Below are positions 41,205 to 51,482 of a stretch of DNA of 64,000 nt, in pieces. Both the position numbers and the translations under genes were made by a program. The notes below the pieces were generated by a model. The model saw nothing but the letters and a program-made list of their open reading frames with translations. It made no database searches and was not told the origin of the DNA. The stretch is from Clitopilus passeckerianus. Lineage: Eukaryota > Basidiomycota > Agaricomycetes > Agaricales > Entolomataceae. Location: positions 1 to 64,000 of the forward strand of contig CALYLX010000105.1 in the NCBI GenBank assembly GCA_944990035.1, given 5' to 3'. How positions within the stretch are numbered: position 1 is the first letter of the stretch; each line of letters begins with the position of its first letter.

Positions 41205-44200
41205 ATGCAATACAATCATGTAAACACTCTCCGCTTCTTTTCACAGAACGTGAATAGAAATTATGATCTGGTTGCTGCGCTACTAGAGGAACGTAAGAAT
41301 GACTTTGACGTGATTCTGCTTCAAGAGCCACCATGGCGGCTCATTCGACGCACTGTATCCACTACCAATCCTGAGGGAGAGGCAGTGATTGGTGCACCTA
41401 CTCATCCAGACTGGCTAGTCATGTTTAGACGCCCAGCATCTGAGACTGACCGCCCACGCGTTATGACGTTTGTGCATAGGCGTCTTGCAGGCATGCGGCC
41501 TGCATTTCGCACTGACCTCGCCAACCACAATGATGTATTGGTCACTACACTGTATGGGAGCGCAGGTGCTCAAATACACTTTGCCAATGTCTACTCTAGC
41601 CCAGGGGATGGTACTGCCATTCGCTGGTTGTGTGACAATGCTCCTCGTCTCCCAAGCATGCTTTGCATGGCAGGGGACTTCAACTGCAAGTCGTCAGTCT
41701 GGGATCCGGACTATGACTCTACAAATCATGTTGCAACTGAGCTATGTGATGTTGCGCTCGACCTGGGTTTGGAGGTTAGTGTTCTACCAGAACGCACTCC
41801 TACTCACTTCCCACATGCTGGCAGCCTTAGGCCGTCGGTCATTGATCTATTCTTCCTCCCTGTGGGTCGCACTGCAGGGACTTCACATAGCGTGGTCACA
41901 GAGTGGAAAGGACCCTCTGACCACGCTCCCTTGACCGTCACGCTCCGTATCCAGCCTGTGCAGCTGGCTGCTGAGCGCATCACTCTGCCCAAGGGCAGTG
42001 AGCAAGAGGAAGAGTTCCTGAAGGAACTGTCCTCTTCCTTGCGAGCATTGGACACAACCACTCTCACAACAGCAGAAGCAATCGAACGCTGTACTGGCGC
42101 CGTTGCAACTGCTATTAAGCAGTCTTGGGATAACAACTCAAAGACTGCTCGCATCTCCACCAAGTCAAAGTCCTGGTGGAATCCTGAGTGCTCTGAGGCT
42201 GTCAGAGTGTATCGCGCTTCCAGGGCGGTCGCTGATTACAAGGCGTTCCGCAGGACCACTAAGGTGGCCAAGCGCAAGTTCTTTGATAGTAGGATCCAGA
42301 CAATTGCTACTACCAACAAGCGCCCATGGGATCTTATGCGCTGGGCCAAACAGCGTGAGCTCCCTACACATGAAGCAATTCGCCACAATGGTGAACCCTG
42401 CAATTCTCCTGAGTCGCTTTGGGCTGCTCTTGACTCAACATACAACTCGGCATCTGACCGCCCTGTTGATCCCTCTGTGCTCGACGACATGCCTCAGTCT
42501 CCTCCGCGCGAGTGGTGGGACTTTGGTGTCAACGAGCTCAGAGAAGAACTAGCAAAGTGTTCAAACACTTCTGCTCCAGGTCCTGATCACCTTACATGGT
42601 ATCAGCTCAAGTCCTTGGTTGCTGACACTGTCATTGCTGCCAAATTTGTCGAGATTGCTAATGCCTGCCTTCGGGTTGGTCACTGGCCCTCTCAGTTCAA
42701 GGAGTCGCGCTCTGCCATTGTCCCCAAGCCTGGCAAACCGCACTACTCAACTCCCAAGATGTTCCGCCCTATTGTGTTGCTCAACACGCTGGGGAAACTC
42801 TTTGAGAAGATGCTTGCAAACCGAATGCAGTTTGAAGCGCAGAAATTCGGTGTGTTCCACCCCAATCAGTTTGGAGGTGTGCGCCAACACTCTACTGAGG
42901 ATGCGGGTGTTTATCTCACTCACATTGTCAAAGCCGGTTGGGCTAGAGGGTTGAAGACAAGCGTGGTCGCTTTTGACCTTGCTCAGTTCTTCCCCTCTCT
43001 CAACCATGACATGCTGCTACGCATACTGCACAGACTGGGCTTCGCGCTGGACGTCTGCAACTTCTTTGCATCTTACCTTGTTGGGAGACACACATCCTAC
43101 AGCTGGAACGGCGAAGAGTCCAGCAAGTATTCTGCAGATGTTGGCGTTGGTCAAGGATCTGCTTTGTCCCCTCTCCTCTCCGCGCTCTATTTGGTGCCGG
43201 GGATGAGGCTGTTTGAACGCAGGATTGCTCCTGGCGTTACAACACTCATGTCGTATGTGGATGATGGCTCGCTCATCGTTCAGTCGCCATCCTTTGGGGA
43301 GAACATCACCCTACTTCAACAAGCATACACTGTCATCACAGAGCTTGTTACTGCACTTGGCCTCGTCTTGGAACATGACAAGACAGAGGTCTTTCACTTC
43401 TCTCGCAAGCACAACGATGTCAATCCTGCCATTGACTTGGGCTTTGCTCCACACACTGGCAACTCGCCACTTCAACCCAAGAGCGTTTGGCGCTACTTGG
43501 GCTTCTACTTTGACCGGTCGCTATCCTTTAGCCACCATGTCAAGTACTACTCTACCAAGGCTCTGACCACTGTCAAGGCAATGATCATGCTTGGTAACTC
43601 GTCAAGGGGCATTACCCCTATGCAGAAGCGGCTGCTCTACCGTGCATGCGTCCTTCCGGTCGCTACGTATGGTGTGGGCCTCTGGTTCTACAAAGGTGCA
43701 AGGTGTAAGACTGCTATGTCGCACTTGCGCACTATGCAACACAAGGCTGCTAGGTGGATAACTGGCGCCTTTCGCACATCGCCAGGCGGGGGGACCGAGT
43801 CTATTGCTGGTCTCCCCCCCATTCATCTGCACATCAGGAAACTGGTCGAACGCGGCCAGGCGCGTATTGGCACCCTGATTGGCAACCACCCTACGCTGTC
43901 GCTCATTAGTGACGAGCACCAGCTGTACAAAGGAACAATGTGTCTTCCTTCGTCTCTCTCCAACTTGTCGCGACGCGTGCGCGGCAACTTGCTCTCTACG
44001 GTCGTGGATTCAGATGCACACGCTGTGCGCGTCTCTGAGCCTCTCAACCCTGTCCATGGAGAGGCGGTCCCAGGCCTTCGCCTGTTGGATACGCACTCTG
44101 GTAGGGTTACACTCGACACCGTCATTGCAGCATCTAAGGATGCCCTTGATTCTCGTCGCATCCACTTGGATGTGATTCGCGCTGATGCAGATCTGTCTGA

Positions 44201-45296
44201 CACTACAGTGTTGGTGGCAGCTGACGCGTCTGTCCCCAAAAGCAGGAAGCACCAGGCGGTTGCTGCTTGCTCCCTCCTTCATGGCGCCTTTGGCCCAGAA
44301 GAATACACTATGGCATCAGGCAGAGTCCTCTCTGATGATGCCGAACTCGCAGCCATTGACTTGTCTATAAGCAAGGCTGTTCTGCGCAACAACTGTGTCA
44401 AAATAGTTGTGCTCTCAGACTCGACTAAAGCCATTCGGTTGGCTTTGGACCCGTCTCTCCACTCTGGGCAAGGACACTCGCTGTCCATTTGCTCGAAACT
44501 ACGTGCTTGGTTCTCGGGCGACGCCGACAGGCACGTCCACTTTGTTCATGTCCCTTCAAAACTCAACTGGGACATCCACCACCGTGCTCACCTGGCGGCC
44601 ACTGGCTTGCGGGTGGGTGCTGGCAATCAACCCCGGACATCCCTTGGGTATGCCCGGAAACGCGCTGTAGATAGGATGCTGCATGAGTGGACTTGTCTGC
44701 TCCAGCAGCCCTCTTACTCTGGCAACAACTTTCTGCGCCTTACACACAAAGGTGCCTCCCTAAGGCCCACACATCTCAAAGGTGGGCCTTGGCTACATCG
44801 CGTTGGGTCTTCCAATGCGCACACCGCACGCCTCACACGTGCAGTCTTGGGTCATGCACCCATTGGTGAATTCCGCGCGCGCTTCAACCTTGATGGGGAG
44901 ACAGCGTGTGTGTGCGATTGGCGCACCCTGGAAACGAGGGACCATGTCCTTCACCAGTGTGCGCACTTCCAACGACGGCCTAACCAGCGCTTGCGCCGGG
45001 AGCTGTCGTCCTTCTTGTTCTTTCTTGAGAACAACCCCGCTGCTTTTGCGTTTCCATCGCAGCAGCCTCCGCCGCCGTTTCCTAAGCCCAGGAAGATACG
45101 GCGACGTGGCCCGCCTGATAAGGCCCCCGCACGTCCTCGCAGTGCCCTCCCCACCGCGGGGGGCCATCGCCGTCAAATGCCTGTGACAGGCTCCGCTGCA
45201 CCACCGCGCCCGGACGATCTTGTCTGGGTGCCGGGCGCACATCAATTTGTTTGCAGAGAACAAGCCGAAGCGTCAGGCATGTTTTACCATGCATAG
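41205..45296 (+). CDS. LINE ORF2 polyprotein (intact)
   Basis: 1363 codons. APE-type endonuclease: N15 (QNVN), E41 (LLQEPPW), GDFN 157-160, D214 (VIDLFF), SDH 238-240. RT: AFDLAQFF with D591, GVGQGSALSPLLS, YVDD 684-687, HDKTEVFHFS and YLGFYFD. RNase H: D1007 (AADAS), E1047 (DDAELAAID), D1072 (LSDST). A Cys/His motif (CVCDW...HQC) lies near the end. The protein would nick DNA, prime on the nick and remove RNA from the hybrid. The start ATG is 9 nt after the ORF1 stop. The RNase H puts it in the I-like group; a Tad-like assignment is plausible but not proven here. Confidence 0.93.
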   Translation: MQYNHVNTLRFFSQNVNRNYDLVAALLEERKNDFDVILLQEPPWRLIRRTVSTTNPEGEAVIGAPTHPDWLVMFRRPASETDRPRVMTFVHRRLAGMRPAFRTDLANHNDVLVTTLYGSAGAQIHFANVYSSPGDGTAIRWLCDNAPRLPSMLCMAGDFNCKSSVWDPDYDSTNHVATELCDVALDLGLEVSVLPERTPTHFPHAGSLRPSVIDLFFLPVGRTAGTSHSVVTEWKGPSDHAPLTVTLRIQPVQLAAERITLPKGSEQEEEFLKELSSSLRALDTTTLTTAEAIERCTGAVATAIKQSWDNNSKTARISTKSKSWWNPECSEAVRVYRASRAVADYKAFRRTTKVAKRKFFDSRIQTIATTNKRPWDLMRWAKQRELPTHEAIRHNGEPCNSPESLWAALDSTYNSASDRPVDPSVLDDMPQSPPREWWDFGVNELREELAKCSNTSAPGPDHLTWYQLKSLVADTVIAAKFVEIANACLRVGHWPSQFKESRSAIVPKPGKPHYSTPKMFRPIVLLNTLGKLFEKMLANRMQFEAQKFGVFHPNQFGGVRQHSTEDAGVYLTHIVKAGWARGLKTSVVAFDLAQFFPSLNHDMLLRILHRLGFALDVCNFFASYLVGRHTSYSWNGEESSKYSADVGVGQGSALSPLLSALYLVPGMRLFERRIAPGVTTLMSYVDDGSLIVQSPSFGENITLLQQAYTVITELVTALGLVLEHDKTEVFHFSRKHNDVNPAIDLGFAPHTGNSPLQPKSVWRYLGFYFDRSLSFSHHVKYYSTKALTTVKAMIMLGNSSRGITPMQKRLLYRACVLPVATYGVGLWFYKGARCKTAMSHLRTMQHKAARWITGAFRTSPGGGTESIAGLPPIHLHIRKLVERGQARIGTLIGNHPTLSLISDEHQLYKGTMCLPSSLSNLSRRVRGNLLSTVVDSDAHAVRVSEPLNPVHGEAVPGLRLLDTHSGRVTLDTVIAASKDALDSRRIHLDVIRADADLSDTTVLVAADASVPKSRKHQAVAACSLLHGAFGPEEYTMASGRVLSDDAELAAIDLSISKAVLRNNCVKIVVLSDSTKAIRLALDPSLHSGQGHSLSICSKLRAWFSGDADRHVHFVHVPSKLNWDIHHRAHLAATGLRVGAGNQPRTSLGYARKRAVDRMLHEWTCLLQQPSYSGNNFLRLTHKGASLRPTHLKGGPWLHRVGSSNAHTARLTRAVLGHAPIGEFRARFNLDGETACVCDWRTLETRDHVLHQCAHFQRRPNQRLRRELSSFLFFLENNPAAFAFPSQQPPPPFPKPRKIRRRGPPDKAPARPRSALPTAGGHRRQMPVTGSAAPPRPDDLVWVPGAHQFVCREQAEASGMFYHA

Positions 45297-45551
45297 GCGT
45301 CAGTGCTCCATCCTTCATATAGCGGCGAGCCTGGCCTTCAGGGTTCTCGCTGCTTCTGCGGGGTGTTGCGCGCTACCATACTCGCTGAGAGATTTATCCT
45401 CGGGGGCCACCCTAGCTTGCTCTTTGGTGCACCTCGTATTCAGTGTAGTTCACTCCACGAACACGGTTTCTTTACTTACGTTAGTATACAATGCATGTAT
45501 TTAGGTACTTGCGACCAGACTGCGATTGGGCGCCGGAATATAAATTGTCAG

Positions 45552-45570
45552 ACGCCCCCTCCGGGGGCGT
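45552..45570 (+). other. Conserved 3'-terminal RNA hairpin of the LINE
   Basis: ACGCCCCC, loop TCC, GGGGGCGT; eight pairs, 12 nt upstream of the A tail. Present in every copy with a 3' end (A, the 267-bp insert, D, G, H, J, K, M), with paired changes in some (see findings). Likely the RT recognition structure; that role is inference from other LINEs with 3' hairpins. Confidence 0.75.
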
Positions 45571-45600
45571 AGGGCTTTGATCAAAAAAAAAAAAAAAAAA

Positions 45601-48600
45601 GACCGTCACGCTCCGTATCCAGCCTGTGCAACTGGCTGCTGAGCGCACCACTCTGCCAAAGGGCAGTGAGCAAGAGGAAGAGTTCCTGAAGGAACTGTCC
45701 TCTTCCTTGCGAGCATTGGACACAACCACTCTCACAACAGCAGAAGCAATCGAACGCTGTACTGGCGCCGTTGCAACTGCTATTAAGCAGTCTTGGGATA
45801 ACAACTCAAAGACTGCTCGCATCTCCACCAAGTCAAAGTCCTGGTGGAATCCTGAGTGCTCTGAGGCTGTCAGAGTGTATCGCGCTTCCAGGGCGGTCGC
45901 TGATTACAAGGCGTTCCGCAGGACCACTAAGGTGGCCAAGCGCAAGTTCTTTGATAGTAGGATCCAGACAATTGCTACTACCAACAAGCGCCCATGGGAT
46001 CTTATGCGCTGGGCCAAACAGCGTGAGCTCCCTACACATGAAGCAATTCGCCACAATGGTGAACCCTGCAATTCTCCTGAGTCGCTTTGGGCTGCTCTTG
46101 ACTCAACATACAACTCGGCATCTGACCGCCCTGTTGATCCCTCTGTGCTCGACGACATGCCTCAGTCTCCTCCGCGCGAGTGGTGGGACTTTGGTGTCAA
46201 CGAGCTCAGAGAAGAACTAGCAAAGTGTTCAAACACTTCTGCTCCAGGTCCTGATCACCTTACATGGTATCAGCTCAAGTCCTTGGTTGCTGACACTGTC
46301 ATTGCTGCCAAATTTGTCGAGATTGCTAATGCCTGCCTTCGGGTGGGTCACTGGCCCTCTCACTTCAAGGAGTCGCCCTCTGCCATTGTTCCCAAGCCTG
46401 GCAAACCGCACTACTCAACTCCCAAGATGTTCCGTCCTATTGTGTTGCTCAACACGCTGGGGAAACTCTTTGAGAAGATGCTTGCAAACCGAATGCAGTT
46501 TGAAGCGCAGAAATTCGGCGTGTTCCACCCCAATCAGTTTGGAGGTGTGCGCCAACACTCTACTGAGGATGTGGGTGTTTATCTCACTCACATCGTCAAA
46601 GCCGGTTGGGCTAGAGGGTTGAAGACAAGCGTGGTCGCATTTGACCTGGCTCAGTTCTTCCCCTCTCTCAACCATGACATGCTTCTACGCATACTGCGCA
46701 GACTGGGCTTCGCGCCGGAAGTCTGCAACTTCTTTGCGTCCTACCTTGTTGGGAGACACACATCCTACAGCTGGAACGGCGAAGAGTCCAGCAAGTATTC
46801 TGCAGATGTTGGCGTTGGTCAAGGATCTGCTTTGTCCCCTCTCCTCTCCGCGCTCTATTTGGTGCCGGGGATGAGGCTGTTTAAACACAGGATCGCTCCT
46901 GGCATTACAACACTCATGTCGTATGTGGATGATGGCTCGCTCATCGTTCAGTCGCCATCCTTTGGGGAGAACATCACCCTACTTCAACGAGCATACGCTG
47001 TCATCACAGAGCTTGTTACTGCACTTGGCCTCGTCTTGGAACATGACAAGACAGAGGTCTTTCACTTCTCTCGCAAGCACAACGATGTCAATCCTGCCAT
47101 TGACTTGGGCTTTGCTCCACACACTGGCAACTCGCCACTTCAACCCAAGAGCGTTTGGCGCTACTTGGGCTTCTACTTTGACCGGTCGCTATCTTTTAGC
47201 CACCATGTCAAGTATTACTCTACCAAGGCTCTGACCACTGTCAAGGCAATGATCATGCTTGGTAACTCATCAAGGGGTATCACCCCTATGCAGAAGCGGC
47301 TGCTCTACCGTGCATGTGTCCTCCCGGTCGCTACATATGGTGTGGGCCTCTGGTTCTACAAAGGTGCTAGGTGCAAGACTGCTATGTCGCACCTGCGCAC
47401 CATGCAACACAAGGCTGCCAGGTGGATAACTGGCGCCTTTCGCACATTGCCGGGAGGAGGGACCGAGTCTATTGCTGGGCTTCCTCCCATTCATCTCAGG
47501 ATGCCCTTGATTCTCGTCGCGTTCACTTGGATGTGATTCGCGCTGACGCGGATCTGTCTGACACCACGGTGTTGGTGGCAGCTGATGTGTCTGTTCCCAA
47601 AAGCAGGAAGCACCAAGCGGTTGCTGCCTGTTCCCTCCTTCATGGCGCCTTTGGGCCTGAAGAATACACAATGGCGTCGGGCAGGGCTCTCTCTGACGAC
47701 GCAGAACTCGCTGCCATTGACTTGTCTATAAGCAAGGCTGTTTTGCGCAGCAACTGCCTCAAGATAGTTGTGCTCTCAGACTCGACCAAAGCCATTCGTT
47801 TGGCTCTAGACCCGTCTCTCCACTCTGGGCAAGGACACTCGCTGTCTATCTGCTCCAAGCTACGTGCTTGGTTCTCGGGCGACGCCAGCAGGCGCGTCCA
47901 ATTTGTTCATGTCCCTTCAAGACTCAACTGGGGCATTCATCACCGTGCTCACTTGGCGGCCTCTGGCTTGCGCGTGGGTGCCGGTAATAAACCCCGGACA
48001 TCCCTTGGGTATGCCCGGAAATGCGCTGTGGATAGAATGCTGCATGAGTGGACTTCTCTGCTGCAACAGCCTTCTTACTCTAGCAACAACTTTCTGCGCC
48101 TTACACACAAAGGTGCCTCCCTAAGGCCCACACACCTCAAAGGAGGGCCTTGGCTACGTTGTGTTGGCTCTTCCAATGCGCACACCGCGCGCCTTACATG
48201 CGCAGTCTTGGGTCATGCACCCATTGGTGAATTCCGCGCACGCTTCAACCTGGATGGGGAGAAAGCGTGTGCATGCGATTGGCGCGTACTGGAAACGAGG
48301 GAGCATATCCTCCACCAGTGCGCTAACCTCGAACGACGGCCCAGGCAGCGCTTGCGTCAGGAGCTGTCGTCGTTCTTCTTCTTCCTTGAGAACAACCCTG
48401 CCACTTTTGCGTTTCCTTCGCAACAGCCTCCACCGCCGTTTCCTAAAACCAGGAAGACACGGCAACGTGGCCCGCCTGACAAGGCCCCCACACGCGTTCG
48501 TGGTGCCCCTCCCGCTGTTGGAGGCCACCACCGACAAATGCCTGTAACAGGCTCCACTGCACCACCGCGTCCAGATGATCTGGTCTGGGTGCCGGGTGCA

Positions 48601-48657
48601 CACCAATTTGTTCGCAGAGAACAAGCCGAAGCGTCTGGCATGGTTTTCCATGCATAG
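45601..48657 (+). pseudogene. LINE-K ORF2, RT to C-terminus, internally deleted
   Basis: Continues K after the J insertion. It is open from the linker through the RT (YVDDGS near 46920) to 47497. There about 1 kb of sequence is lost relative to copy J (GLPPIHL joins directly to the codons DALDSRR). The frame shifts at the join, then RNase H and the Cys/His tail read open from about 47500 to the stop at 48657. The short AGGA shared at the join suggests a microhomology deletion. The 3' UTR and A run (48943-48951) complete copy K. Confidence 0.87.
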
Positions 48658-48951
48658 GCGTCAGTGCCCCATCCTTCATATAGCAGCGAGCCTGGCCTCC
48701 AGGGTTCTTGCTGCTTCTGTGGGGTGTTGCGCGCCACCATACTCGTTGTTAGATTTATCCTCGGGGGCCACCCTAGCTTGCTCTTTGGTGCACCTCGTAT
48801 TCAGTGTAGTTCACTCGACGAACACGGTTTTTTACTTACGTTAGTATACAATGCATGTATTTAGGTACTTGCAACCGGACTGTGATCGGGCGCCGGAATA
48901 TAAATTGTCAGACGCCCCCTCCGGGGGCGTAGGGCTTTGATCAAAAAAAAA
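48658..48951 (+). other. 3' UTR and A tail of LINE copy K
   Basis: Family 3' UTR with the terminal hairpin (about 48912-48930) and nine A. It abuts copy L at GCTCAGTTC without a recognisable target duplication, because the left end of K has been rearranged. Confidence 0.9.
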
Positions 48952-49627
48952 GCTCAGTTCTTCCCTTCTCTCAATCACGATATTCTACTCCTGGTACTTC
49001 GCAAACTGGGCTTTGCGCCTGAAGTCTGCAACTTCTTTGCATCCTACCTAGTTGGGAGGCATACTTCCTACAGCTGGAATGGAAATGAGTCCGGCAACTA
49101 TTCAGCTGACGTGGGCATTGGCCAGGGCTCTGCTCTCTGCTCTCTCCTCTCTGCACTCTATCTGGTTGCAGTAATGAAACTCTTTGAGCAAAGGATCCCT
49201 CCTGTGCTCACTACACTCATGTAGTATGTTGACGATGGCTCGCTCATTGTTCAGTCGGCATTCTTTGCAGAGAATATCACTCTGCTTCAGCGAGCATATG
49301 CTGTTATTACAGAACTCGTTACTGCACTGGGCCTGGTCTTGGAACATGACAAGATAGAGGTCTTCCATTTCTCCTGCAAGCACAATGATGTCAACCCTGC
49401 CATCGACTTGGGCTTCTTCTTTGACCGGTCGCTGTCTTTTAGCCACCATGTCAAGTTCTACTCAACCAAGGCGTTGACCACTGTCAAGGCAATGATCATG
49501 CTTGGTAACTTGTCAAGGGGCATCACCCCTCTCCAGAAACAGCTGCTCTACCGTGCATGCCTGCTTCCGCTCGCAACGTACGGTGTTGGGCTCTGGTTCT
49601 ATAATGGTGCTAGGTGCAAGACGGCCA
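48952..49627 (+). pseudogene. LINE-L ORF2 (older host copy), RT part
   Basis: Starts in the RT at AQFFPSLNHD and is noticeably more diverged than copies C-K. It has an in-frame TAG immediately before YVDDGS (about 49222) and a deletion that fuses AIDLGF with FDRSLSF (about 49412). It ends at AAGACGGCCA, where the large DNA transposon (49628-58891) begins. Host sequence resumes at 58892 with CATGGGCCACTTGCGC, restoring the codons K-T-A-M-G-H-L-R. Confidence 0.88.
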
Positions 49628-50440
49628 CATCAGGAAAATCCCTCCTCCTTGGGAGCTGCTTAGGAAAAAACTAGCTTAGAAGTAGCTTAGGAAATGTCAT
49701 ATAAGTTTTCCAAGCAGCACACTCGAGCCTAAGCACACCAAAAGATGTGGGCTAGACTAAGTTAGGGACACGCCTCATAAGAACTGGACAAGGCATCAGT
49801 GTCGGCCATAAAGCATAAGTAAATACTGATTGGTGTAAGCGGACAGATATTCCTCAGCAAGATTGAAGCGGTAAGTTGTTGAGTAAGTACGGGCCAGACC
49901 GACAAGCAATTCTGAGTACTGCTAAGTGACTCCAGACTAATAAGCAATCCAGAACCTCACTAAGGATTTCTTGATTGCTTAGCATAGGTAAATAGATATA
50001 AGGATATGGTTCGCGGGGTCTATTTCATAGTCACATAATGCAATAGAGAAGCCACTAAGTGATCAAAGGGTATGGTACTGTACCCAGGACAACGTCAACA
50101 CTGTCAATAACTCTTGTCAACCATGCACTTGATATCCTAGTCGGATAGCCCCGACGAGGAGGTGCTGGCCAGTCCTTGGCTGAGATTCTGGCGAAATGAT
50201 CATCTGGAAGGCGAATTTGGTCAAACGAGAAATCGTTAACATAACGTGCCAGACTTACCAGAGGCACTATTTTTTATTTGAGGGACACGATCAAAGTTGA
50301 GCGCTATTAAAGGAAGCTGGAAGTTCCTAGTCAGGTTCGGGGTCAGGTCAATTTTATGTGCAATGACTTACTCCACTTGCATATTCAGGTACTGCTCGGT
50401 GGTCTATTGCATCTTGATGAGGACCCCAAAGTTGTTTGAG
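49628..50440. repeat. Left terminal region with CTTAG/CTAAG repeats
   Basis: No convincing gene in most of this stretch. At least ten scattered CTTAG/CTAAG/TAAGC motifs lie between 49650 and 50065 in both orientations. Such subterminal motifs are typical transposase-binding sites in CACTA-like elements. A short minus-strand reading frame at 50055-50267 (70 codons) has no recognised similarity and may be chance. Confidence 0.65.
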
Positions 50441-50576
50441 AGGTGCAAGAGGTTGGAGTGGTGATACAGATAGAGGGGTATTCAGTGAAACAGAATGAAT
50501 TACTTGAGGGGGAGGGGAGCATTGGCGCTATGGTTGAGTTGGTGAGGCCGCCAATGGGAGGAAACCAAGGTGCTAA

Positions 50577-50850
50577 ACCCTTAAAGGTAAGCCTGAGGCG
50601 AGCGACGATAATAAAGCTGGTAGAGGTGGTGGATTTGACGAGGACAATAATAAAGTTGGTAGAGGTGGTGGATTCAGCGAGGACGATAATAAAGCTGGTA
50701 GAGGTGGTGGATTCGACGAGTACAATGGTAACGTTGGTAGAGGTGGTAAATTGGGCGAGGACGATAATAAAGTTGGTAGAGGTGGTAAATTGGACAATAG
50801 ATTTCGGCGAGATAGAGTTGGTGGGGGGGGTCGTGACAGAGATAATTGAG
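50577..50850 (+). CDS. RGG-box repeat reading frame (exon-like)
   Basis: A frame open from about 50577 to a TGA at about 50848 reads repeated NK(A/V)GRGGGF-type boxes, then an Arg/Gly-rich end (RRDRVGGGGRDRDN). No ATG lies at its front, so it could be a 3' exon of an unrecognised gene. It is carried by a 39-bp tandem repeat. RGG boxes usually bind RNA; here function and expression are unknown. A valine-rich alternative frame of the same repeat looks less natural. Confidence 0.35.
50605..50790. repeat. 39-bp tandem repeat, about 4.8 copies
   Basis: Units start at 50605, 50644, 50683, 50722 and 50761 with ACGATAATAAAG-like beginnings and 75-95% identity to each other. The 39-bp period keeps one reading frame (13 codons per unit). 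Confidence 0.92.
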
Positions 50851-51137
50851 GTCTTGCAATTGCAAACGATAGCGCGGTGCCTCCACATGAGGTACTTGAT
50901 CCAGCACTGATACCTGTGTGGTTCTGCTCAGAACTGCATGAGCGGGCCACGTAAACAGGGGCGAAGTGCAATGCACGGTGTGCGAACAAGGCTTTGAAGG
51001 GTGGCTCAGCCGCCTAGCAGCAGCTTTTGTGGTCTCAATTGCGCTCGTTAATAGCACAGAGCTTGAATAACCTATGTTAAAATATGTCAGAAACATGATT
51101 ACAGCTCTGAGAAAGACAGGACATACCAAGGCGCCTA

Positions 51138-51482
51138 GTCTTCCTTGATCTCCTTGTCAGAGGGCTTGTGACCAAGCACTTGCCTGAAAGCGAAGACGGT
51201 GTCAGCAAAGTTCATGACAGCCTGACACTTGATATTATGAATGGACTAACAAGATATCTACCGCGTTTTTTAGAGCTCTCGATGGCGGGAGTTGGCGAGT
51301 TTGAAGGCAGGGGTGTGGGATACTTGAGCACAGGTGTTGTCGAGGCTCAGATCGTATATGATGCATTTGTGGGCAAGCAAACCCATGAAGGGAAAGTTAT
51401 AGACTCCCTGCTCTCTGAATTTCTTGTGCCATCGTTCAAGTGTCTTCATGAAGGTGTCGAGGTCCAGAAGGCAAAGCGACAT
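51138..51482 (-). CDS. Possible small unrecognised gene
   Basis: Minus-strand segment with natural-looking composition (LDTFMKTLERWHKKFREQG, then LLAHKCIIYDLS and QVSHTPAF) ending at about 51270. A further piece reading RQVLGHKPSDKEIKED ends in a stop at about 51138, possibly joined by an intron. I do not recognise the family and the start is not identified. It lies downstream of the transposase gene on the same strand within the transposon. The plus-strand frame over the same bases is probably its shadow. Confidence 0.3.

Larger units (their letters stand above)
38686..45600 (+). mobile_element. LINE copy J, full length and intact
   Basis: A 6,915-bp copy with the complete 5' end (CATCCTCTTTGATCTG), 110-nt 5' UTR, intact ORF1 and ORF2, 3' UTR, terminal hairpin and 18 A. 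It is flanked by a perfect 14-bp target duplication GACCGTCACGCTCC (38672-38685, 45601-45614). All features of a recent, potentially active insertion are present. Confidence 0.97.

Noticed and set aside
50443..50910. A valine-rich 155-codon protein with IIKLVEVVD repeats on the plus strand
   Set aside because: It is another frame of the 39-bp repeat; the RGG-reading frame has a more natural composition and a basic tail.
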